A program made the translations under genes and the position numbers. This document shows positions 1 to 5,255 of a stretch of 6,994 bases of DNA, one piece after another. Numbering within the stretch: position 1 is the stretch's first letter; every line of letters begins with the position of its first letter. The DNA is from a bacterium. Its GTDB lineage: Bacteria > Verrucomicrobiota > Verrucomicrobiae > Opitutales > Opitutaceae. Location of the stretch: assembly GCA_021780625.1 (NCBI GenBank), contig JAJXYI010000240.1, forward strand, positions 1 to 6,994. Direction: 5' to 3'. The notes beneath the pieces are model-generated. The model searched no databases and was not told where the DNA came from. It was given only the letters and a program-made list of their open reading frames with translations.

Positions 1-738
1 CAGGTAGTGGGCCTCGGGAACGTTTCGGTTGTCGGGATTCTCCTTGAGGAAGCTGCGGAGCTGGGAGACGGCGCCGAGGTAGTCTTTGCCGAGGTAGAGG
101 GCGTAGGCTGACTTGAAGTAGGCTTCCGCACGGTCTGCGGGGGCTAGGTCGAGCAGGCGCAGGCGTGAGAAGAAGCGGCTCGCCTCGAGGTACTGGCCCT
201 CCATGAAGTGCGTCTCGGCGATCTCGTATTGGGCGGTCTTGGCGAGCTGCCGGTAGTGGCTGGCGCCGTTGGCGGGCAGCTTGATCGTCGAATTGATGAC
301 GTTGTAAAACTGGTCGATGGCGCTCTTGTAGGCGCCCATGGCGCGCAGGGTCCGTCCGAGCTCGAGATAGAGGTCGGGGGCGTCGCCGCCCAGGGAGTAG
401 CTGTTGAGCAGCTTCTCGTACACAGCGACGGCCTTGGTGAGTTCGCCCTTCTTGCGGAGGGTCTGGGCGAAACCGAGCAGCACGACGCGCTGCTCATCCA
501 CGGTGAGCTGATGGGAGAGGAGCTGGGTGTAGGCGATCAGGGCAAGGTCGTAGCGACCCTCGGCCGAGGTGCTCTTCGCGTACTGGATCAGGTTGTCGAC
601 CTCGGTTTTCTCCGTATCGGCGGCCGTGATGACCTTCGCGGCGGCGCGCTTGGGTGCCGGGGCGGCCGGCTGGGGGGCGGCTGCCAGGGACGCGCCAGTT
701 GCGAGGGCGAGGCAGAGAATCTTCAGGCAAACCTTCAT
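1..738 (-). CDS. Exported tetratricopeptide-like repeat protein, 3' end outside window
   Basis: The frame is open from the ATG at 738 to the left edge, giving 246 residues with no stop, so the C-terminus is missing. Residues 1-20 look like a signal peptide: K2 and K6, a hydrophobic core LCLALATGASLA, then a small-residue AxA-type cleavage region. There is no lipobox cysteine. An Ala/Pro-rich linker follows to about residue 37. From about residue 48 onward the protein is built of amphipathic helix pairs typical of TPR/Sel1-like repeats, for example around residues 57-76, 84-115, 121-153, 166-196 and 203-233 (AYFKSAYALYLGKDYLGAV). This predicts a periplasmic or envelope scaffold for protein contacts; no catalytic motif is seen. 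The start overlaps the previous gene's stop as ATGA, implying translational coupling and shared transcription from the sigma-28-like promoter at 1440-1466. The specific function is unknown. A role in flagellar or envelope assembly is inferred from the promoter only. Confidence 0.85.
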   Translation of the reverse strand, partial: MKVCLKILCLALATGASLAAAPQPAAPAPKRAAAKVITAADTEKTEVDNLIQYAKSTSAEGRYDLALIAYTQLLSHQLTVDEQRVVLLGFAQTLRKKGELTKAVAVYEKLLNSYSLGGDAPDLYLELGRTLRAMGAYKSAIDQFYNVINSTIKLPANGASHYRQLAKTAQYEIAETHFMEGQYLEASRFFSRLRLLDLAPADRAEAYFKSAYALYLGKDYLGAVSQLRSFLKENPDNRNVPEAHYL

Positions 739-1406
739 TGCTGCGTATAGGTGGCCGAACTCGGTGGCAGCGTGGGCTGTGCGGGTTGCGACGGTACGGG
801 TGTGTTGAGGATTACTCCTCCGCGCGGGAACTGGAAGTACGGAATCACGTCCTCCGGGCGCACATCGTGGTGCATGTCGTCGGGCAGGATTGGCGTGAGC
901 TCCTGGTCCGGATTCTGGTTGTCCTGATTCGACGTGCTGGCGGGGGCGCCATTTTTGCCCTTCGCGGCGGGGGCGGCGTTCGAGGCTGGGCTCGAAGCGG
1001 TCCCGTTGGTGGCGGCAGCGGGGGATGACGCAGGCGGGTTGGCCGGAATGAGGTTGGGCTTCGTCTGGATTGTCGGCGTCTGGATCGTCGGCAATGTCAG
1101 GGTGTCGGGCATGGCCGGGCCCGTGGGAATGGGTTCAACCTCGAAATCGGGTGGGGTGGGGGCGTGGTCAAAGCGAAGCGGTACGGCGACCACGGCCGTC
1201 AGATAGGGCACCTGTTGCCCGCTATGGGACGTGGCGCCGGGGCCCTCGATAGGGTTGGGAGAGAGGAAGCTCTCGGACACGGGATTGGCTCGTGCCACTT
1301 CGCTCGCCAGGGCGGGCAGGATCACCAGTGACAGGCAGCGCAGCACACGCTTGGCCGCGGTCGTCAGTGAGGAGTGGCGTGGAGTCATGGCGAAGTCCGG
1401 AACCAT
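735..1406 (-). CDS. Exported Pro/Ala-rich protein of unknown function
   Basis: This gene encodes 223 residues in no family I recognise. The N-terminus carries basic residues (R10, K19, R20, R23), then a hydrophobic stretch at about 21-35 (VLRCLSLVILPALA) and a likely cleavage after ARA at residue 40. This indicates a Sec-exported protein without a lipobox. The mature part has a short ordered-looking stretch (about 65-95, with VPYLTAVVAVPLRFD), a low-complexity Pro/Ala/Thr/Ser/Asn linker (about 100-165, including a tandem TIQTPTIQT), an acidic segment PDDMHHDVRPEDVIPY and a Pro-rich tail. The linker would suit spanning a peptidoglycan or envelope gap. The start could be ATG 1406 or ATG 1388, both upstream of the signal peptide core. 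I chose 1406 because it sits 32 nt from the promoter core, exactly as in the gene at 3355, but 1388 has a slightly better GGA spacing. The gene overlaps the next gene by ATGA. Confidence 0.8.
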   Translation of the reverse strand: MVPDFAMTPRHSSLTTAAKRVLRCLSLVILPALASEVARANPVSESFLSPNPIEGPGATSHSGQQVPYLTAVVAVPLRFDHAPTPPDFEVEPIPTGPAMPDTLTLPTIQTPTIQTKPNLIPANPPASSPAAATNGTASSPASNAAPAAKGKNGAPASTSNQDNQNPDQELTPILPDDMHHDVRPEDVIPYFQFPRGGVILNTPVPSQPAQPTLPPSSATYTQQ

Positions 1407-1439
1407 CCGTCGGGGATGGGTGAAAGGGATCCAGGTTCA

Positions 1440-1466
1440 CTATCGGCGCCCCGGGGGAAGACTTAA
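1440..1466 (-). promoter_or_regulatory. Sigma-28 (FliA)-like promoter for the exported-protein operon
   Basis: Read on the minus strand, the -35 box TTAAGTCT (1466-1459) is followed by an exact 11-nt spacer (1458-1448) and the -10 box GCCGATAG (1447-1440). The known flagellar sigma-28 consensus is TAAAGTTT-N11-GCCGATAA, so the match is 6/8 and 7/8 with ideal spacing. Transcription would begin near 1433, ahead of both candidate start codons at 1406 and 1388. The core shared with the promoter at 3389-3415 is 11 nt long. Confidence 0.72.
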
Positions 1467-1530
1467 CCCAAATTACTCGGTAGGAGTCGAAGCGGCGTGC
1501 AAATCCAATGGCGATGGGCAGGGCGGATAA

Positions 1531-1544
1531 ACCCGGTTTCGGGT
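1531..1544 (-). terminator. Small second hairpin beyond the main terminator
   Basis: ACCCG and CGGGT form a 5-bp stem around a 4-nt loop. On the minus strand the stem is followed by TTTAT. It lies 10 nt beyond the stronger hairpin at 1555-1580 in the direction of transcription and could act as a backup terminator. It is short, so confidence is low. Confidence 0.3.
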
Positions 1545-1554
1545 CTGAAACGGA

Positions 1555-1580
1555 GAACCCCGCCGGCTAAGGCGGGGTTC
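1555..1580 (-). terminator. Intrinsic terminator of the CheX / receiver-STAS operon
   Basis: GAACCCCGCC (1555-1564) and GGCGGGGTTC (1571-1580) are perfect inverted repeats: a 10-bp GC-rich stem with a 6-nt loop. On the minus strand the stem is followed by TCCGTTTC, a weak U-tract. It sits 67 nt past the stop at 1648 and about 90 nt before the promoter at 1440-1466, so it would separate the two transcription units. The U-tract is poor, so some read-through is possible. The rest of the 1407-1647 gap shows nothing else clear. Confidence 0.65.
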
Positions 1581-1647
1581 CATCGCAGGGCCGGTGGCGG
1601 GGCTGCATCCTCTGGCGAGCGCCCGCCGCCGGTGAGTGGTGACACGA

Positions 1648-2805
1648 TCAGGCAACCCCTGCGACTGGGGCGCCGGTCGGCTTGCTCAAGCTGGCCTTGG
1701 CATCCTCCACGGAGGGGAAGAAGGACCAGTTGCGCGTGTCTTCGAATCCTTTGCACTCGGCCGAGATCGCCTCGTTGCCTACGAGGGCAAACTGGAGCGC
1801 GAGCTCGCGGCAGGTCTGCATCGTCTGGAAGAGCAGCTTGATGACGTTCATGTTGAGCGTCTTCACTTCCTTCACGTCGATGATGGCCTTGCAGATGCCG
1901 CTGTCGACGGCCTCGGAGACCTTGGGTTTGAGATAGTTGGAAACTTCGTTGATCACCACGGTGGTGCAGTTCTCAGGAAGCTTCATCATGAAGAACTCGC
2001 CCTCGATGCCGAAGTAACGGCGGGAGGTGTCGAGGTTCATCGCCTTGGCGACCTTGGATTCCAGCTCGATCAGGTCCAGCGGCTTGGTGGCGATCGAGGT
2101 GAAGCCGACCTGTTGGGCCTGCTGCTGTGTATTGACCTCGGTCTTGACGCACAACCCGAAGATGGGCGTGTACTTGGTCTTCACGCTGGCACGGATCAGC
2201 CTGAACAGAGTGAACGCCGCCTCATCCGGGAGGGAGAGGGAGATCATGATCAGGTCGGGCGTGTTCTTGCCGAGGAAATCGATGGCCTCGCCGGTGGCGC
2301 TCATGCCGTGTATCTTCCAGGGCGTGTGCTTCAGGCCCTCCTGGATCTGCTGCACGATGGTCGGCTTGTCCTCGACGACGAGGATGGTGCAGGGATCGAG
2401 AATGGACTTGGTCTTGACCGGACCCTCGGTGATGGGCTTGAGGTCGATGATGCGGCCGACTTTCTCGACGAGGAGGTCTTCCTTGAAGGGCTTCACGATA
2501 TAGTCGCGCACGCCGATCTTGGCGATTTTCAGCACGTTGTCGCGGCCGCCTTCAGCGGTGAGCATGATGACCGGAATGCCCTTGAGCTCGGGGTCGGACT
2601 TGAGCTTGGTGAGCATTTCGACGCCGTCCATGACGGGCATGGTGATGTCGAGCAGGATGACATCAGGCTGCTCCTTGCTCGCCATCGCGAGCCCTTCCAC
2701 GCCATTGGCCGCTTCGAGGATTTCCGTGTCGTAGGGCTTAAAGGCCTTCTTGACGATGATGCGGACGGTCTTGGAGTCGTCGACAGTGAGTACTTTGTAG
2801 CGCAT
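1648..2805 (-). CDS. Receiver / pseudo-receiver / STAS-like three-domain response regulator
   Basis: This gene encodes 385 residues in three domains with no DNA-binding domain. Receiver 1 (about 3-122) is complete: acidic pocket D9/D10, phosphoacceptor D53 in LLDITMPVMDG, T83 and K105 in VKPF. Receiver 2 (about 139-256) keeps E145/D146 and K241 in TKPL, but S189 stands where the phosphoacceptor Asp should be and C219 where the conserved Thr/Ser should be, so it probably cannot be phosphorylated normally. Residues about 264-373 resemble a STAS domain of the anti-sigma-factor antagonist type (a VVINEVSNYLKPKV helix, then IIDVKEVKTLNMNVIKLL). Here the usual DSS phosphorylation site reads N318-M319-N320. 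By inference, phosphorylation of D53 would alter protein contacts made by receiver 2 and the STAS-like part. The start lies 20 nt after the CheX-like gene's stop, so the two are co-transcribed, and CheX is a candidate phosphatase for D53. No strong Shine-Dalgarno sequence is seen. Confidence 0.9.
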   Translation of the reverse strand: MRYKVLTVDDSKTVRIIVKKAFKPYDTEILEAANGVEGLAMASKEQPDVILLDITMPVMDGVEMLTKLKSDPELKGIPVIMLTAEGGRDNVLKIAKIGVRDYIVKPFKEDLLVEKVGRIIDLKPITEGPVKTKSILDPCTILVVEDKPTIVQQIQEGLKHTPWKIHGMSATGEAIDFLGKNTPDLIMISLSLPDEAAFTLFRLIRASVKTKYTPIFGLCVKTEVNTQQQAQQVGFTSIATKPLDLIELESKVAKAMNLDTSRRYFGIEGEFFMMKLPENCTTVVINEVSNYLKPKVSEAVDSGICKAIIDVKEVKTLNMNVIKLLFQTMQTCRELALQFALVGNEAISAECKGFEDTRNWSFFPSVEDAKASLSKPTGAPVAGVA

Positions 2806-2824
2806 GTACGTGGGATATTGCGGC

Positions 2825-3355
2825 TTATTCGGAGGTCTTCATCAGGAGATCGGTGATCAGCCGATGGCCCTGAACGTCGAACTGGTACGTCCTGCGCGTG
2901 GCGCCGGTGACGGGCTCGATGGAGAAATTGCTGCCGCGCAGGATCGAGGGGATGGTGAGCCGGCAGGGGAAGCCTTGGTCGCAAAGCTGATTCTTGAAGC
3001 CGCCAACGGTCATATTGGTGAGCTCGCCCACGGCGTCGTTGACGACTTCGTCGCCTGCTGCATCCACCTCGGGGACGGTCATTCCGAGAAGGTGGCTGGC
3101 GACGAGTTTGGCAAATTCGTCGGTCAGGTAGAGATAGATCAGTCCGCTGACATCGCCGATGAAGCCGACGGTGCCGACGACTTGTTGGCCATTGAGCTCG
3201 ACTGGGTGTTTCCAAGGTTGTCCATCGGAGGACGAGGCGCCGGTGCCGTGGATGAGCGTGGCCGTGCGGCCAAGCATGGTGCGGAAGACGTCCTGGACGG
3301 ACCGATTCATGGTCTCCTGGAAGATGTCTTCACTGATCGAGTCGATGGTGGGCAT
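2825..3355 (-). CDS. cheX: CheX/CheC-family chemotaxis phosphatase
   Basis: This gene encodes 176 residues, the usual length of a single-domain CheX-like protein. The diagnostic E-x-x-N motif is E111-L-T-N114 within VGELTNMTVGGF. In CheC/CheX/FliY proteins the Glu and Asn of this motif enter the active site of CheY-P and dephosphorylate it. One such motif is visible, as in CheX, against two in classical CheC. The N-terminal helix (about 7-29) and the GTVGFIGDVSGLIYLYL strand pair fit the family. The protein has no signal peptide and is cytosolic. A TTG at 3388 would lengthen it by 11 residues, but that codon abuts the -10 box at 3389-3396 and would precede the predicted transcript start near 3382, so ATG 3355 is preferred. 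It is followed after 19 nt by a gene with an intact receiver, its likely partner. The symbol is given by family, not proven orthology. Confidence 0.88.
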   Translation of the reverse strand: MPTIDSISEDIFQETMNRSVQDVFRTMLGRTATLIHGTGASSSDGQPWKHPVELNGQQVVGTVGFIGDVSGLIYLYLTDEFAKLVASHLLGMTVPEVDAAGDEVVNDAVGELTNMTVGGFKNQLCDQGFPCRLTIPSILRGSNFSIEPVTGATRRTYQFDVQGHRLITDLLMKTSE

Positions 3356-3388
3356 AGCTGAAAGTAGGGCGCAAATAACCTTGGGCAA

Positions 3389-3415
3389 CTATCGGCGCGT
3401 TTTGGCGGGGGGTTA
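3389..3415 (-). promoter_or_regulatory. Sigma-28 (FliA)-like promoter for the CheX operon
   Basis: On the minus strand a -35-like TAACCCCC (3415-3408) precedes an 11-nt spacer (3407-3397) and the -10 box GCCGATAG (3396-3389). The -10 matches the sigma-28 consensus at 7/8. The -35 keeps only the leading TAA. The core GCGCCGATAGT is identical to that of the promoter at 1440-1466, and its distance to the ATG (32 nt) is also identical. The remainder of the 3356-3562 gap shows a T6 run at 3545-3550 just past the upstream gene's stop but no convincing stem before it, so a terminator there is not called. Confidence 0.62.
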
Positions 3416-3562
3416 AGCGATTTTGAACCCAGTTGGGAGCGGAAGGTTGGAGCGTGTGAGAGGAGGACCTGGGGCGAAAGCGCGGAGGGTGCGTGAAGCG
3501 AACGTCAGTCGGACTTTGGCGGGTGGGCGGGTGCTAGGCTATCCAAAAAATGGGTGCGTGCG

Positions 3563-5098
3563 CTATTCTCCATTTGAATCGAGGCCTGTTCCGGCGAGCA
3601 GCCCGGCTTCCCGGTATTCCTGCAGCTTGTTGCGGAGGGTTCGGATTGAAATCTTGAGCAACTCGGCGGCGCGGGTGCGGTTTCCCCCGGTCACCTCGAG
3701 GGCCTTGAGGATGGCCCGACGTTCCATTTCGTCGAGCGGGACGACGGGCTCGGGCTCGACGGCGTCGGATTCCGGGGCCGTGGTGGCCTGAGCAACGGGC
3801 TCAGCAGCGGTGGCCGCGGGCGTTGGTTTGGGGGGCGCGGGTTCGAAGGGGACGACGGTGCCGGAGGCAGGCGGAAGCGGCGGGGGGGCGGCCGGAACGA
3901 TCTGGGGGCCCGTGCTGGTGGTCGTGCGGGTGAGGGGCATCAGGCCCAGGGCGGCAGTGGTGACCGGCCGGCCATTTTCGCTGAGGATCACGGCCCGTTC
4001 CACGACGTTTTGGAGTTCGCGCACATTGCCGGGCCACGGATATGCGGTCATCGTGGCGAGGGAGCTTTCGGCGAAACCGGGAATCTTCACGCCGTGCTTG
4101 CGGGCGAACCGCTGAAGGAAGGCCTCGGCGAGCACCACGATGTCCTCGGGGCGTTCACGAAGCGGGGGCACGTGCATGGGAAACACGTTCAGGCGGTAGT
4201 AAAGGTCCTGGCGAAACTCGCCGCTGGCGACGACCTGGCTGAGGTCGCGGTTGGACGTCGCGAGGATTCGGACGTTGACCTTGATCGTCTTTGTGCCGCC
4301 TACGCGCTCGAATTCGCGCTCCTGGAGCACGCGCAGCAATTTTGCCTGCAGGTTGGGGGGGATTTCGCTGATCTCGTCGAGCAGCAGGGTGCCCTTGTTT
4401 GCGAGTTCGAAGCGTCCCTCGCGCCGTTCGGTGGCGCCCGTGAATGCGCCGCGCTCGTGTCCGAACAGCTCGCTTGCGATGAGATTTTCGGAGAGGGCGG
4501 CGCAATTGACCTTGATATAGGGCTCGTTCCGGCGCGTCGAGCGGCGGTACAGTTCGCGAGCGACCATTTCCTTGCCCGTGCCGTTTTCGCCAGTGATGAG
4601 GACCGTGGCGTCGGTGGGGGCCACGCGTTCGACGAGCTGGCGGAGGCGGATCATCGCGGGACTGCGCCCGAGGAACTCTCGTTCGTCGGCGCCCTCGGAC
4701 TCCGCGAAGTAGCGGTTGACGTTGAGCAGCTGCCGGTAGCTTTCGGCCTTCTTGATGATGATCTCGATCTGGCCTGAGGAAAACGGCTTGATCAGGTAGT
4801 CGAAGGCGCCGGCGCGCATGCAGGACACCGCGCTCTCGATCGAGCCGTGGCCGGTCATGATCACGACGAGCGGCTCGCCGGGCATGGTGCGGGCGCGTTC
4901 GAGGAATTGCTGGCCGTCGCCATCGGGCAGGCGGACGTCGACCATCATCAGGTCGAAGGTTTCCTTCGCGCAGAGTGCCTCCGCCTGGGTCAGGGAACTC
5001 GCAAGGGTTACCGTCAGTTTTTTCCTCTGAAACAGCTCGCCCAGGACCTTTTGGATGATCGGTTCATCATCGAGGACGAGGATGCGTTCAAGCGACAT
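3563..5098 (-). CDS. NtrC-family sigma-54-dependent response regulator
   Basis: This gene encodes 511 residues. The receiver (about 5-118) has D10/D11, phosphoacceptor D54 in MMVDVRLPDGDG, T82 and K104. The AAA+ sigma-54 interaction domain (about 142-375) has Walker A GENGTGKE (170-177), the sigma-54-contacting GAFTGA loop (217-222), Walker B GTLLLDE (236-242), putative arginine fingers in EFRQDLYYRL (R296, R302) and the sensor II GNVREL motif (357-362). A Fis-type helix-turn-helix closes the protein (about 456-498, GGNRTRAAELLKISIRTLRNKL form). All key residues are intact, so it should be a functional ATP-driven activator of RNA polymerase-sigma-54. The linker between AAA+ and HTH is unusually long, about 65 residues (388-452), and Pro/Ala-rich. 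It follows a PAS hybrid kinase, its likely cognate sensor. By analogy with FlrC/FleR it may control flagellar genes; the analogy rests on context. ATG 5098 has no clear Shine-Dalgarno sequence but is preceded by T7. Confidence 0.95.
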   Translation of the reverse strand: MSLERILVLDDEPIIQKVLGELFQRKKLTVTLASSLTQAEALCAKETFDLMMVDVRLPDGDGQQFLERARTMPGEPLVVIMTGHGSIESAVSCMRAGAFDYLIKPFSSGQIEIIIKKAESYRQLLNVNRYFAESEGADEREFLGRSPAMIRLRQLVERVAPTDATVLITGENGTGKEMVARELYRRSTRRNEPYIKVNCAALSENLIASELFGHERGAFTGATERREGRFELANKGTLLLDEISEIPPNLQAKLLRVLQEREFERVGGTKTIKVNVRILATSNRDLSQVVASGEFRQDLYYRLNVFPMHVPPLRERPEDIVVLAEAFLQRFARKHGVKIPGFAESSLATMTAYPWPGNVRELQNVVERAVILSENGRPVTTAALGLMPLTRTTTSTGPQIVPAAPPPLPPASGTVVPFEPAPPKPTPAATAAEPVAQATTAPESDAVEPEPVVPLDEMERRAILKALEVTGGNRTRAAELLKISIRTLRNKLQEYREAGLLAGTGLDSNGE

Positions 5099-5178
5099 GG
5101 GAAAAAAATGCCGAGGACAGAGGAACGTCGGGGATCAGAGGCGGTGTTGGACGAGGACGGCCCGGGGCATTCCGGGAA

Positions 5179-5236
5179 TCTTTTTACGTTTTCGGAATGA
5201 ACGCGAGCGGTCTTTTTGGGCAAAACAAAATGAACG
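5179..5236 (-). repeat. Bipartite direct repeat upstream of the sigma-54 activator gene
   Basis: Two units share both ends. Unit 1 is TCTTTTT (5179-5185), 10 nt, AATGAACG (5196-5203). Unit 2 is TCTTTTT (5211-5217), 11 nt, AATGAACG (5229-5236). On the minus strand each reads CGTTCATT-N10/11-AAAAAGA. The period is 32-33 nt, about three helical turns, so a protein would meet both units on the same DNA face. They lie 81-138 nt upstream of ATG 5098 in the 157-nt gap 5099-5255. A regulator-binding site is the likeliest reading. No sigma-70, sigma-54 or sigma-28 core promoter is obvious around them. Confidence 0.55.
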
Positions 5237-5255
5237 TAGGTGTGATGTTAGTTGC

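Noticed and set aside
614..621. GCCGATAC on the minus strand, resembling a sigma-28 -10 box
   Set aside because: It is inside the TPR-like coding sequence and no TAAA-type -35 lies 11 nt upstream.
1636..2856. A 406-codon open frame on the plus strand
   Set aside because: It is antisense to the receiver/STAS gene over nearly its whole length. The minus-strand frame has clear domains and motifs; the plus-strand frame has none and is a by-product of GC-rich codon use.
3540..3562. Possible intrinsic terminator after the sigma-54 activator (T6 at 3545-3550, minus strand)
   Set aside because: There is no convincing GC-rich stem immediately before the T-run.
4010..4777. A 255-codon open frame on the plus strand
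   Set aside because: It lies opposite the AAA+ domain of the sigma-54 activator, whose motifs are intact. The translation shows no family features.
5099..5255. Sigma-54 or sigma-28 promoter for the activator gene
   Set aside because: I searched for GG-N10-GC and GCCGATAA-like boxes on the minus strand and found none. Only the bipartite repeat stands out.
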